Origin: Planctomycetota bacterium
GTDB taxonomy: Bacteria > Planctomycetota > UBA1135
Assembly: GCA_021776925.1 (NCBI GenBank)
Contig: JAJFFB010000197.1
Span: 1 to 37,016 of the forward strand
DNA: 37,016 bases
Direction: 5' to 3'
This document shows positions 1 through 8,741 of the stretch, piece after piece (the first letter of the stretch is position 1; the number at the start of each line of letters is the position of its first letter). The notes under the pieces were generated by a model. The model was not told where the DNA came from. It did not search any database and worked only from the letters and a program-made list of their open reading frames with translations. A program made the translations under genes and the position numbers.

Positions 1-2
1 AC

Positions 3-1232
3 CGGGTGCATCTGGTGGTGACGCGGAATGGGGCTGCCTGGTGGTCGGGGGCGTCGGATTTGAATTACTCCGGCGGTTTCGCGCCCTTCCTGCTGGTGGC
101 GCCGATCCGAGCGGGATTGCACGACTACTCCTTCCAGCTCCTGTTGGAGGGCGGCGGTGGCCTGCTGTCGGTGGGCCAGGTCGACGAGGTGATCTGCGGC
201 GATGCCTATCTGGTCAACGGGCAGTCCAACGCGCTGGCGGCGGATTACCACAACGAGGGGCTGAGCAACTCGGCGCAGTCGCGTTGGATCCGGTCCTACG
301 GCAGTTCCACGCGCGTGGCGGCCGAGGTCGTGCTCGATGACGTCTGGCACCTCGCCGACGGCGCGCTCGGCAACGATTCGGGCACCGTCGGAACCTGGGC
401 GCTGCGCGCGGCCCGCATTTTGGTCGACCGCTACCAGATACCCATCGCCATGATGAACGGGTCGGTCGGCGGCACCGCGCTTTACCTGCACAAGCGCGAT
501 GATCTGAATCCGGAGAACCTGGACACCATCTACGGGCGCCTGCTGTATCGCGCGCGGCGCGCCGGTGTGGACCAGGATGTTCGAGCGATTCTCTGGCACC
601 AAGGAGAAAACAATGTGGGCACCGACCCAGAGGCCTATCTGCGCAGCTATGGCGAGCTGCTCGGCCAGTGGCACGAGGACTTCCCCGCGCTGGAGCACGT
701 CTTCTCCTTCCAGGTGCGCCGTGGTTGCAGCATCCGCGACGTCGGCATCCGTGAAGCGCAGCGCCAGTTCCCGGACCACTTCCCCGAAGTGATCGCGCTG
801 CCGACCACGGCCATCAACGCCCATGACGGCTGCCATTTCAAGTACGCGGGCTACAACAAAATGGGACTATGGATGGGGGCGGCGATGTCCGCAGCCTTGT
901 TCGGCGACGCTCCTCCGCGGCAGGCGGTGCCACCCAACGTCGACCATGCGCGCTTCACCAATAGCGCCCGCGACCAGATTGAAATCCTGTTCCGCCATCC
1001 GGGACATGTGCTGCACCTCGACCCCGGTATCGAAGATCGCCTGGTGCTGGGTGACGATGCCAAGGAGGTCGTGGTCAAGGCCTCCACCACTCCCGGCCGC
1101 ATTCTTTTGCAATTGTCGGCGCCAACCAGTGCCACCACTCTGGCCTTCATCGGACACGCCCGTCAGGGCCCCTGGATCACCAACAACTTCGGAGTCGGCG
1201 CCTTCACCTTCGAAGTACCGATTCTGCCCTGA
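3..1232 (+). CDS. SASA-type carbohydrate esterase (sialate O-acetylesterase-like), 5' partial
   Basis: The frame is open to the left edge of the window, so the true start is upstream. The GTG at 6 is in frame, but the sequence there already reads as mid-protein. Numbering from that GTG, the block GDAYLVNGQSNA holds the likely nucleophile Ser74, WHQGENN (about 198-204) is the typical SASA/DUF303 block, and DGCHF supplies Asp274 and His277 of the catalytic dyad or triad. After about residue 300 a small beta-rich C-terminal region follows. Family members remove acetyl groups from sialic acid or plant/algal polysaccharides and are usually exported. The exact substrate cannot be told. Family identity is fairly sure; specificity is inference. 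Confidence 0.8.
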   Translation, partial: RVHLVVTRNGAAWWSGASDLNYSGGFAPFLLVAPIRAGLHDYSFQLLLEGGGGLLSVGQVDEVICGDAYLVNGQSNALAADYHNEGLSNSAQSRWIRSYGSSTRVAAEVVLDDVWHLADGALGNDSGTVGTWALRAARILVDRYQIPIAMMNGSVGGTALYLHKRDDLNPENLDTIYGRLLYRARRAGVDQDVRAILWHQGENNVGTDPEAYLRSYGELLGQWHEDFPALEHVFSFQVRRGCSIRDVGIREAQRQFPDHFPEVIALPTTAINAHDGCHFKYAGYNKMGLWMGAAMSAALFGDAPPRQAVPPNVDHARFTNSARDQIEILFRHPGHVLHLDPGIEDRLVLGDDAKEVVVKASTTPGRILLQLSAPTSATTLAFIGHARQGPWITNNFGVGAFTFEVPILP

Positions 1233-1320
1233 TCGCGGTGCGTGCTGGCGGGGGTGGGCGTTTCCTGTAAAAATCCTGCCTACCGGGGAACGCAATGGCC
1301 GCGGGTGGTGAGTGTTCCCT

Positions 1321-1326
1321 GGAGGT
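1321..1326 (+). promoter_or_regulatory. Shine-Dalgarno GGAGGT that selects a TTG start
   Basis: GGAGGT lies 6 bases before an in-frame TTG at 1333. The upstream GTG at 1312 has no comparable site, so the sigma-fusion protein probably starts at 1333 (Met-Glu-His-Arg). Confidence 0.55.
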
Positions 1327-1332
1327 CCGCAA

Positions 1333-4179
1333 TTGGAACATCGCCCTGAACCTGCAAGCCTTGATGAACTGCTCGCCCACACCGGCTGGGTGCGCCATCT
1401 CGCCCGCCAGCTGCTCGCCGACGAGCATCACGCCGAGGATGTCGCGCAGGAGACCCTGCGCATCGCCGTCGAACGCCAGCCCCACAAGGGTCCCGGCCTG
1501 CGCGCCTGGCTGGCACGCGTGGCGCGCAACCTCGCCTTCAACACGCTGCGCGACCGCAGCCGCCGCAGCGCAAGAGAACAACGCGCGCAGCCCGGACCCG
1601 ACCCGGCGCAACCACTGGACCTGGTGGAATGGTCCGAACGCATGCAGGTCATCGCCAAGGCGGTGGACTTACTGGAAGAACCCTTCCGCAGCACCCTGAC
1701 CCGGCGCTACTTCGAAGACCTGTCGGTCACCGAGATCGCCCGCCTCACCAAAACCCCAGCCGCCACCGTCCGCACCCGCCTGAAACGCGGACTCGCCCGC
1801 CTGCGCCTGGACCTGAAAAAGACCTGGGGCGAAGAAGGCCTGGCCCCATGCCTCGCCGCGCTGCTGCCCACCACCTTGAAAACCGCCGCCGGCGCCGCCA
1901 CCGCAGCCACTAGCGGCTGGAAGCTGGTTGCATTCCTGTCGGGTGGGAACTGGAAGTTGGCAGGCTGGATCGCAGGCCTCTTGATTGTCGGAATTTCGAT
2001 TCCTTTCCTTCTCCCGTCCTCTGAGAAGCGCCATGAGGAGTCCTTGGCCGCCGGAGTGAACCCGGTGGATCTCGTGGACGGATCCGCCGTGGCAGAGTCC
2101 TCTGTCGAGGATGGAATGCGCTCTGGGGTTCTTCCACCTGAGGACGGTAACGGACTGCCCTCCACCTCCGGCGGATTTGTTGTGAGGGTCGTTGACTCAG
2201 CAGGGAAGGTCATTGCAGGAGTGCCGGTTCTTTTGCAAAGTGGCAAGAAGCTGAGGTGTTTTTCGCGAGAAAACGCAGAGACCGATGCAAATGGCGAGGC
2301 CTCCTTCGACAATCTGGAGGAGCACCTTCAGGAAGCCCGTCACCTGAGGACCGTATATGTCGCCCTCGGAATCCCAATGAGGTGGCAGGACATCACCGAG
2401 TTTCAAAGGACGGAGTTGACCGATGAGGTCCTCGCCCGTGGAACGGTGACTTTGATGCTGCCCCCGACATGTCGAGTCCGCATCACGGTGGTGGACAGCC
2501 AGGGATCAGTCCATCAAGGCGATAGCCAAGTTCGACTAATTGTGAGAGAAGCAGACCGTGAAATTAGACTTGACATGTCGGTGGTCATATTCCTGAATGG
2601 GGGGGTCTTCGATTTTCCATGGGTTGGTCTGAACACTCCTTTGATGGCTGAATTTGTTCGATATGACGGAAATAACAGCGATGAACTGGTGTTTGTCAGC
2701 CCAACCACAGCAGGTGGCGTAGGTGACCTGGTCTTGGTGAAAAAGGATCGCACTTTTTTGACCGGCACCTTGCTTGGCCCTGATGGAATTCCAATTGCAA
2801 ACCAGGTCGTTTCGATTCTGGACCAGGTGACATCGTCTTCAGGTGGAGGTAACTCTCGTCGCAAGGTGAATACCGATTCTGATGGCCGATTTTCCTTTGA
2901 ATTCATTCGCCAGACGGATTCAGAGGGTGTCATTTTCCGCAAGATTCGACTTTCGGCAATCCTCCCCTCATTTGGGCTGTGTGATCATTATTGCGACCTT
3001 CCGGCCAAGACCTCTCCTGGTGATTATGAGATGCGAGAAATGGTCCTTGAACCCGGGCCACTGATCTTGAGTGGCCGAGTTCTTGACCTTGGGGGATCCC
3101 CGATTCCTGATGCCAGGATTCGCTTGGAGTACCGCGAGTCCGTTGACTCTCGCGAGTATTGGGATTGGTACCCACCCTCCAATTCTTTGGCTTCTTCGGA
3201 GCAAGATGGGAGTTTTGAGGCCTTTGGGAATCTCCCTCCTAACGTTGACACTCGCGTCACGATCAGCAGCGAGAATTTTGAATTACTATCGACCTCTTTT
3301 CCCTTGGGACAAACGGACGCGGTCTTCCGCCTGACCGCCGTTCCCAGGTTCCACGGGTCCTTCCTTCTTGACGAGAGTATTCACTACTCTTCCCTCGATA
3401 TTTCATTCAAACCAGAGCAAAACACCAACTACTCAAGTTCGAGGACGGTTGAGGATCCCGAGCGAGTCAACTTTACATTCTTGGGCACACCGGGGGAATC
3501 CCATTCCTTGACAATCTCTAGCGGAATTGGAGAAGTTCTCTTTCAGCAAGATGGACTTGTAGTCCAGGCTGGCTCGGAAGTCTGGCCACAATCCATCCAG
3601 AATATTGATCTCCGTAATCGCCTACAACGAATCAAACTCAAGGTCACCAATGACCTTGGTGAGCACCTTTTTTCCACAGCCAAAATCAGGAAAAGGAGTG
3701 GTTCTGCGAGTCGAACTTTCAGCTTTACCGGCGATGATGAGGGCATCGCCGTATTCAGCGAGGGTCCGATTTCCAATATTACCATCCGGTCGCAAGGGTA
3801 CAGGGAAGTCACCTTGCACGACATAGCCATTGACCAGGATGTGGTTTTGCAATCGGCCTGGCCCATTCAGGTCCGCATTCCACCGAACCTCTTGGGCCAT
3901 CGTGGCGCGAGGTTGAACTTGGATGTTTCTGAACCAGCCGATACACCCCGTGTTGATCAGGCCTGGTTCGATGAGAATGGCGAGGCGACTGTATTTGTGC
4001 AAGAGTTCGGCCGCCACGGATTCCAGGTTGGACTGCGAATGATCGGACATAAGGGCAGCCCTTCCGGTGCACTGCCACGGGAATCGTTCCAGGTATCTGC
4101 CGAGGGACAAGTATTTGACCTGGCCATCACCCATGAGGACCTGGATCGGAAGATCGATGAATTGCTGGCAGATCAATAA
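1333..4179 (+). CDS. ECF sigma factor fused to a membrane helix and large extracytoplasmic beta-domain region
   Basis: Numbering is from the TTG at 1333 (948 aa); GTG 1312 would add seven residues. Residues ~10-75 are sigma-70 region 2 (HAEDVAQETLRIAVE) and ~105-162 are region 4 (LTRRYFEDLSVTEIARLTKT, then TVRTRLKRGLARLR). A single hydrophobic helix follows at ~208-228 (WKLAGWIAGLLIVGISIPFLL). The remaining ~700 residues look like repeated CarboxypepD_reg/Ig-like beta modules, for example at FLTGTLLGPDGIPIANQVV and LSGRVLDLGGSPIPDARI, each with a later DG-x-F turn. The predicted topology puts the sigma domains inside and the beta modules outside, so one polypeptide would combine sensor and sigma factor. 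No separate anti-sigma gene is adjacent. Codon use shifts strongly after the helix: sequence line 1501 is 75% GC and line 3241 is 43%. Sigma fusions are known in planctomycetes; the ECF group could not be assigned. Confidence 0.85.
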   Translation: MEHRPEPASLDELLAHTGWVRHLARQLLADEHHAEDVAQETLRIAVERQPHKGPGLRAWLARVARNLAFNTLRDRSRRSAREQRAQPGPDPAQPLDLVEWSERMQVIAKAVDLLEEPFRSTLTRRYFEDLSVTEIARLTKTPAATVRTRLKRGLARLRLDLKKTWGEEGLAPCLAALLPTTLKTAAGAATAATSGWKLVAFLSGGNWKLAGWIAGLLIVGISIPFLLPSSEKRHEESLAAGVNPVDLVDGSAVAESSVEDGMRSGVLPPEDGNGLPSTSGGFVVRVVDSAGKVIAGVPVLLQSGKKLRCFSRENAETDANGEASFDNLEEHLQEARHLRTVYVALGIPMRWQDITEFQRTELTDEVLARGTVTLMLPPTCRVRITVVDSQGSVHQGDSQVRLIVREADREIRLDMSVVIFLNGGVFDFPWVGLNTPLMAEFVRYDGNNSDELVFVSPTTAGGVGDLVLVKKDRTFLTGTLLGPDGIPIANQVVSILDQVTSSSGGGNSRRKVNTDSDGRFSFEFIRQTDSEGVIFRKIRLSAILPSFGLCDHYCDLPAKTSPGDYEMREMVLEPGPLILSGRVLDLGGSPIPDARIRLEYRESVDSREYWDWYPPSNSLASSEQDGSFEAFGNLPPNVDTRVTISSENFELLSTSFPLGQTDAVFRLTAVPRFHGSFLLDESIHYSSLDISFKPEQNTNYSSSRTVEDPERVNFTFLGTPGESHSLTISSGIGEVLFQQDGLVVQAGSEVWPQSIQNIDLRNRLQRIKLKVTNDLGEHLFSTAKIRKRSGSASRTFSFTGDDEGIAVFSEGPISNITIRSQGYREVTLHDIAIDQDVVLQSAWPIQVRIPPNLLGHRGARLNLDVSEPADTPRVDQAWFDENGEATVFVQEFGRHGFQVGLRMIGHKGSPSGALPRESFQVSAEGQVFDLAITHEDLDRKIDELLADQ

Positions 4180-4259
4180 GTGTTGAGCGTGAGGGTCAGC
4201 TCACAGGAGACTGAATTCGGTATGGTGGCGGGGGCGGGTGAGTTCCTCCGCTTGCCACC

Positions 4260-5357
4260 ATGAAAACGATTCTTCTTCTCTCGCTGTCGGCGTTGGGCTT
4301 GGGCTGGACGGCCGGGTCCGGGGACTCTGGGGTTACTTCGGAGAAGATCCGGGCCGAGGCCGAACTGCGCGGGGCGGTGGTGGCTTGGTTGGATGAACTC
4401 GGGCCGGAGCTGGGTAAGCAAGCGCTGTTTCCGATGGAGGATCCCGAACGACGTGCCTGGAGCAATTTGCCGATGACGATGTTCCAGCGTCGGGGGGTTT
4501 CCTTTGGTGAGATGAATGAAGCGCAGAGGGTTTCGGCGCACCGGCTCCTGCGCTCCTTGCTGAGCAACGAGGGTTATCTGCGGGTGACCGGGATCATGCG
4601 TATCGACGACGTGTTGCGGGATCTCTACGCACCGACCGATGCCAACGCGGCTTTGCGTTATGGCCACGATTTCTACTGGCTTGGTGTTTTTGGTGATCCG
4701 CGTGGGAAAGGGGCGTGGGGATTGCAACTTGACGGCCATCATCTGGCGCTCAACGTGACCGCCGACCAAGGCCAGGTGCGCGTCACCCCGACCTTTCTCG
4801 GTGGCAACCCTTGCGAGGTGCCGGCGGGTCCCTACGCGGGTTATCGGGTGCTCGGTCGCATCGACTCGCTGGCGGTCGAACTGGCGGCATCCTTGACCCA
4901 GGATCAACATGAGCTGGCGATGATCGCGGCGCGCTCTCCCGGCGACGTCCTGGCGGGTCCCGGCAAGGCCGATCAGATCGGGAAGATCCGCGGGCTGCCG
5001 TTGAAACAGATGACTGCATCCCAACGCGCCAAGGTGTTGGAGCTCGCTTCCGAGTACTTCCATACCTATCGCAACGAATGGGCCACCGAGGCGATCAAGG
5101 ATCTGCAGCAAGACCTCGAGGAAGGCCTGGCCTTTGCGTGGTTGGGCGGAGTGGCACAAGCGGGCACTGGTGAACCCACTCAGCCCTACGCCTATCGCAT
5201 CCACGGGCCGCGCACCTGGGTCGAGTTCTCCAACACGCGCGGGGTCGGTTCGGACAAACTCGGCATGAACCACATCCATGCGGTGTGGCGTCGCCTGGGC
5301 GACGATTACGGCGAGACCTTGTTGGCGCTGCCGAAATCACCTTCTGAGGTTCGCTAG
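4260..5357 (+). CDS. DUF3500 family exported protein
   Basis: 365 aa. The N-terminus (MKTILLLSLSALGLGWTAG) is a Sec signal peptide. The body matches DUF3500 by eye: WGLQLDGHHLALNVT (around 156-170), PTFLGGNPCEVPAGPYAG (around 179-196), and near the C-terminus WVEFSNTR followed by NHIHAVWR and DDYG. The family is of unknown biochemistry, often secreted, and common in planctomycetes and proteobacteria. The length is normal for the family. The 80-base gap upstream has no clear Shine-Dalgarno site. The neighbours give no functional hint. Confidence 0.8.
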   Translation: MKTILLLSLSALGLGWTAGSGDSGVTSEKIRAEAELRGAVVAWLDELGPELGKQALFPMEDPERRAWSNLPMTMFQRRGVSFGEMNEAQRVSAHRLLRSLLSNEGYLRVTGIMRIDDVLRDLYAPTDANAALRYGHDFYWLGVFGDPRGKGAWGLQLDGHHLALNVTADQGQVRVTPTFLGGNPCEVPAGPYAGYRVLGRIDSLAVELAASLTQDQHELAMIAARSPGDVLAGPGKADQIGKIRGLPLKQMTASQRAKVLELASEYFHTYRNEWATEAIKDLQQDLEEGLAFAWLGGVAQAGTGEPTQPYAYRIHGPRTWVEFSNTRGVGSDKLGMNHIHAVWRRLGDDYGETLLALPKSPSEVR

Positions 5358-5371
5358 GTAGGTCCTGAGGC

Positions 5372-5377
5372 TATCAT
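5372..5377 (+). promoter_or_regulatory. Possible -10 element TATCAT for a leaderless transcript
   Basis: TATCAT ends 7 bases before the ATG at 5385, where a -10 would sit if transcription began at the start codon. No good -35 and no Shine-Dalgarno site are visible. The same spacing recurs at 8729 and 14712. Confidence 0.3.
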
Positions 5378-5384
5378 CGCAGCC

Positions 5385-5828
5385 ATGCGTTTCGCATTCT
5401 GCATCGTCGTCTTCCTGGCCGCTCTGCTTCCGTCGTGCAGCGGCGGGACCTCGTGGGGCGAGGAAATGTCCCTGGAAACCCCGGTCGGCACCGCCACCTT
5501 ATTCCGTAGTGAGGAGGTGAGCGTGGTGACCGCCGCGACCGCCTTCCAGGCAATGGTCGACGCCAACTACAACTTCGCTTCCAATCTTCCGGAGCAGATC
5601 GACCGCATCGATGGCCGACTGACCCTGCGCCTCGGCAATGACAACGAAGACTCGATCGCTTCGATCATCGCCGATGGCGAGGACGATGGTGCGGTTTCCT
5701 ACGCGCACGGCCTCGCCGGGGTGGTCTCGCAAGCCGTCGGTGGTGAAGAAGTAGACATCATCCTGTGCCGCAAGAAACTGGACGACGAGTTCTACACGGT
5801 GAAATGGAAGGCCGAAGCCTCGGAGTGA
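5385..5828 (+). CDS. Small putative lipoprotein, unknown function
   Basis: 147 aa. The signal peptide MRFAFCIVVFLAALLPSC ends in a lipobox-like LPSC (Cys18), suggesting an acylated envelope protein. The mature part contains a mixed alpha/beta sequence: a GTATLFRSEEVSVV strand region, an acidic loop (GNDNEDS, then DGEDDG) and a C-terminal EFYTVKWKAEA strand. I recognise no family. It starts 27 bases after the DUF3500 gene and ends only 7 bases from the convergent GNAT gene. The third-position GC bias and a clean start support a real gene. Confidence 0.6.
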   Translation: MRFAFCIVVFLAALLPSCSGGTSWGEEMSLETPVGTATLFRSEEVSVVTAATAFQAMVDANYNFASNLPEQIDRIDGRLTLRLGNDNEDSIASIIADGEDDGAVSYAHGLAGVVSQAVGGEEVDIILCRKKLDDEFYTVKWKAEASE

Positions 5829-5835
5829 CGCAATC

Positions 5836-6336
5836 TCACTCGGAGTCGAACACCTTGGATAAGTGCACCATCGGCTCCTGACGCAGGATGATTCGGTAGC
5901 CCTGACGCTCGAAGACCCGGATCAAGGCGGTGTTGTGTGTGCTGGTGTTGGTCGCTGCGCGATGCAGATTGAGCGCGCGCATCCACGTCTCTCCTTGGAT
6001 GAGTAAATCCGTGGCCACCCCTGCTCGTCGCGCGGGCGGATCGACATAAAGAGTGGAAAACAGGCCATAGGACTCGATGGCGTCGATCTCGACGCGGACG
6101 ATGGCGTGGCCGAGGATTTCATCCGACGCACTCACGCTGAGAAAGATCTGGCCGTTGCATTTTTCTGCATCCAAGTGCCAGAGCACGCGCTGCCGCAGCC
6201 AATCCAACGAGTAGACCGCAGTGCCCTTCTTCTCGCCCAGGACCTCGATCAGGGTCAGGCGCATGCGTTGGGCGACGAGTTCGATTTCGTCGGCGCAGAC
6301 AGGATCGAGCGCGCGCAGGTGGCGGGCGGTGCACAT
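5836..6336 (-). CDS. GNAT family N-acetyltransferase
   Basis: The chosen start is ATG 6336 (MCTARHLRALDP), giving 166 aa. The frame stays open to 6447, but that would overlap the divergent signal-peptide gene starting at 6389. The acetyl-CoA binding motif A is visible as LYVDPPARRAGVATDLL (R-x-x-G-V-A), followed by a helix (ETWMRAL) and the motif B segment NTALIRVFERQGY, all typical of GNAT proteins. Such enzymes transfer an acetyl group from acetyl-CoA to an amine. The substrate is unknown. It is probably a single-gene unit, divergent from the DUF6807 gene with about 50 bases for both promoters. Confidence 0.8.
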   Translation of the reverse strand: MCTARHLRALDPVCADEIELVAQRMRLTLIEVLGEKKGTAVYSLDWLRQRVLWHLDAEKCNGQIFLSVSASDEILGHAIVRVEIDAIESYGLFSTLYVDPPARRAGVATDLLIQGETWMRALNLHRAATNTSTHNTALIRVFERQGYRIILRQEPMVHLSKVFDSE

Positions 6337-6388
6337 GGAGTGGAAAAGTCCTTGGCGAGTCCGCTCTTGAAGCAGAGAATGGCCGCCG

Positions 6389-7411
6389 ATGCGCGCACGA
6401 CTGTACTTGATCCCGGTCTGTTCTTGGCTGGTGGCGCCGCTGGCCACTGCACAATTCGAACTCGACGCTCGTCTGCTGCCCTCCGACGGCGGAGTTCTGT
6501 TGAGCGAAGGCTCGCAGTCGATCCTGAGCTACGCAGCGCGCACCGTTGCGCTTCCCGATGGGTATTGGGACAAGATTGCCGCCGGCAACCGCATCTACGC
6601 GAGGCCGCGCAGCGGTTATCTGCATCCGCTCTACGGTCCCCATGGCGAGGAAATGACCCTGGACTGGAGCCTCGATCACCCACATCACCGCGGCATCTAT
6701 TGGGCCTGGCCGGAGGTGCAGTGGGGTGCGCGCACCGGCGATCTGCACGCTTTGCAAAAGGTCTACTCGCGCGCAGTGGGGGACCCGCGATGGAGCACCC
6801 TAGAGGAAGGTGCCGCGGCAGGTGCGCTGCAACTCGAGGCGCACAATCTATGGTTGTGGGAGGACCAGACTCCGGTCGTTTTCGAACGCGTGTTCCTCAC
6901 CGCGCATTCGCGCCAGGATTCAGGTGTACGTGCGATCGACATGCGCCTCGAGTTCGAGGCACTGGTGCCCGACATCCGCCTGGCGCGGCGCGGCACCGAC
7001 ACCTACGGCGGCCTCAACATCCGCCTGGCACCGGTGCAGGGCCTGAAATTGGAGCACTACGCAGATGAAAGCGGCTCCTTGCCGCGTCGTGCATGGTCAC
7101 TGGCCAGCGGCACCTGGAAATGTACGGAGCACGCCGCGAGCCTCGTCGTCCTTGAGCACAGTGACAATCCCGACTATCCCGGCGACTGGATCACCTACAA
7201 AGAACTGCCATGGTTTCAGCCCGCATTCCCCAAGGCTGGAAGCCGTTTTGAATTGGAGCCTGGAAAAGGGCTGCTGCTGCGTTATCGCTTCCTAGTCGTT
7301 CCGGGCACGCTTTCCACCCAAGAAGTGCAAGGAGCCTGGGACGCTTTCCACGTCGCCATTCCCCCTCGCGAGCCTGAATCTGATGCCGAGAAACCACCCC
7401 ACACGCCGTGA
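6389..7411 (+). CDS. DUF6807 (PmoA-like) exported protein
   Basis: 340 aa. Residues 1-22 (ending APLATAQ) form a Sec signal peptide. The motif DHPHHRGIYWAW (about 96-107) after a LDWSLD segment is the hallmark of the family formerly mislabelled methane oxygenase PmoA and now DUF6807. Its fold is thought to be a beta-sandwich resembling carbohydrate-processing proteins. The gene overlaps the next one (Gfo/Idh) by 29 bases. DUF6807 and Gfo/Idh genes commonly co-occur in PVC genomes, suggesting joint action on an unusual sugar. The function itself is not established. Confidence 0.8.
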   Translation: MRARLYLIPVCSWLVAPLATAQFELDARLLPSDGGVLLSEGSQSILSYAARTVALPDGYWDKIAAGNRIYARPRSGYLHPLYGPHGEEMTLDWSLDHPHHRGIYWAWPEVQWGARTGDLHALQKVYSRAVGDPRWSTLEEGAAAGALQLEAHNLWLWEDQTPVVFERVFLTAHSRQDSGVRAIDMRLEFEALVPDIRLARRGTDTYGGLNIRLAPVQGLKLEHYADESGSLPRRAWSLASGTWKCTEHAASLVVLEHSDNPDYPGDWITYKELPWFQPAFPKAGSRFELEPGKGLLLRYRFLVVPGTLSTQEVQGAWDAFHVAIPPREPESDAEKPPHTP

Positions 7412-8723
7412 TGCACTCAAAGGGGGAGCCGCAGCGCTCCTGTCTGCTTCCGCCTTGATGCCGGTGGCCTTGCCGTCGGCCTTTCCAGCCCGGCGACGCC
7501 GCAGCGGCAGGAACGAACGCATCCAGCTCGGCCTGATCGGCGCCGGCGGCATGGGTTCGGCCAACCTGCGCGCGTGCCTGAGCGACGAAGGTACGGTCCT
7601 GACCGCAGTCTGCGACGTGCAACGCGAGCGGCGCGTAGCCTGGACCCAGGACCGCCCCGAGGTCCGCGCCTATCTCGACTACCGCGAACTGCTCGCCGAC
7701 CCCAAGGTCGACGCGGTCATCATCGCCACGCCGCCGCACTGGCACTGTCTGCAGGCGGTCGAAGCCGCCGCCGCCGGCAAGCACGTCTATCTGCAGAAAC
7801 CGATGACTCTGTACCCGGCCGAGTCGATCGCCGTGCGCAACGCGATGCGCAAGCACGACGTCATCTGCCAGGTCGGTACCCAGATCCACCAGGGCGAGAA
7901 CTATCGCCGCGTGGTCGACTGGGTGCGTTCCGGACGCCTGGGCAAGATCGGCCGCGTCGAAACCTTCTGGGGTTGGAACATGGGGCCCGAGGGCATCGGT
8001 CATGCGCCCAAGGAAGCGGTGCCGGACGGCGTCGACTTCGACCGTTACTGCGGGCCGGCACCCCTGTGTGATTTCAATCGATTACTGATTCGTGACGGTG
8101 CGATGCACTGTTCCTTCATGGACTACTCCGGCGGCTGGACCCCGGGCATGGCCCCGCACATCATCGACCTGCCGATCTGGGCGCTGGAGCTCGGTCTGCC
8201 AGAAAAGATCAGCTCCTTCGGCGGCCGCTACCAGGTCGGCGGCGACGGCGATGCGCCCGACACCCAGGACATGATGTGGCAGTATCCGGGGTTGACCATG
8301 CGCTGGCACTTCAGCCAGTTCAACCATCACGCCTACGAGTTCGGCAGCGGATTGCGCAAGCTGGGCATCTACCTGCACGGCCAGCGCGGCACGCTGCGCG
8401 CCGACTACAACCAGCGCGAGATTATCCCGCAGGTCGCCGACCTCGATCCCAAGGACGAACCGCCACGCCTGCTGCCCGCTGGCGGCGTGCACGAACACGA
8501 GTGGCTGGACTGCATTCGGGATCACACCCAACCGAGCTGCAATCCGGAATACCACATCAAGGTGGATCTGCCGCTGACCCTGGGTAATTTGAGCTATCGG
8601 CTCGGTCGCAGCATCCGTCTGGACCCGGCCACCGAAACCATCCTCGGCGACTCCGAGGCCGCGCGTCTGGCGGTACCGGAATACCGTGCGCCGTGGCGCT
8701 TCCCCAAGGAGTACCTGGGCTGA
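7383..8723 (+). CDS. Gfo/Idh/MocA family oxidoreductase with Tat signal
   Basis: 446 aa. The twin-arginine signal TRRDALKGG (R8-R9) is followed by a hydrophobic stretch and a basic segment, so the protein is exported folded with its cofactor. The NAD(P) motif GLIGAGGMGSA lies at 50-60. LQKPMTL (Lys139) is the family's EKP-type catalytic-lysine motif with Gln in place of Glu. The C-terminal domain (FWGWNMGPEG and later GGVHEHEWLDCIRD) is the substrate and oligomerisation half seen in PVC secreted members. It probably oxidises or reduces a sugar hydroxyl. It overlaps the DUF6807 gene and precedes an unrelated-looking secreted gene by 18 bases. Confidence 0.9.
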   Translation: MPRNHPTRRDALKGGAAALLSASALMPVALPSAFPARRRRSGRNERIQLGLIGAGGMGSANLRACLSDEGTVLTAVCDVQRERRVAWTQDRPEVRAYLDYRELLADPKVDAVIIATPPHWHCLQAVEAAAAGKHVYLQKPMTLYPAESIAVRNAMRKHDVICQVGTQIHQGENYRRVVDWVRSGRLGKIGRVETFWGWNMGPEGIGHAPKEAVPDGVDFDRYCGPAPLCDFNRLLIRDGAMHCSFMDYSGGWTPGMAPHIIDLPIWALELGLPEKISSFGGRYQVGGDGDAPDTQDMMWQYPGLTMRWHFSQFNHHAYEFGSGLRKLGIYLHGQRGTLRADYNQREIIPQVADLDPKDEPPRLLPAGGVHEHEWLDCIRDHTQPSCNPEYHIKVDLPLTLGNLSYRLGRSIRLDPATETILGDSEAARLAVPEYRAPWRFPKEYLG

Positions 8724-8728
8724 TCCAC

Positions 8729-8734
8729 TAGACT
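8729..8734 (+). promoter_or_regulatory. Possible -10 element TAGACT, leaderless spacing
   Basis: TAGACT ends 7 bases before ATG 8742. The intervening GAGGAGC resembles a Shine-Dalgarno site but sits only one base from the ATG, too close to work normally. Confidence 0.28.
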
Positions 8735-8741
8735 GAGGAGC

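Noticed and set aside
4180..4259. Hairpin GTGAG-GGTCAG-CTCAC as a terminator of the sigma fusion
   Set aside because: Only a 5-bp stem and no T-run; too weak to annotate.
4173..5279. 368-aa minus-strand open frame
   Set aside because: Shadow of the DUF3500 gene; its translation is rich in Arg/Gln/His with no recognisable motif.
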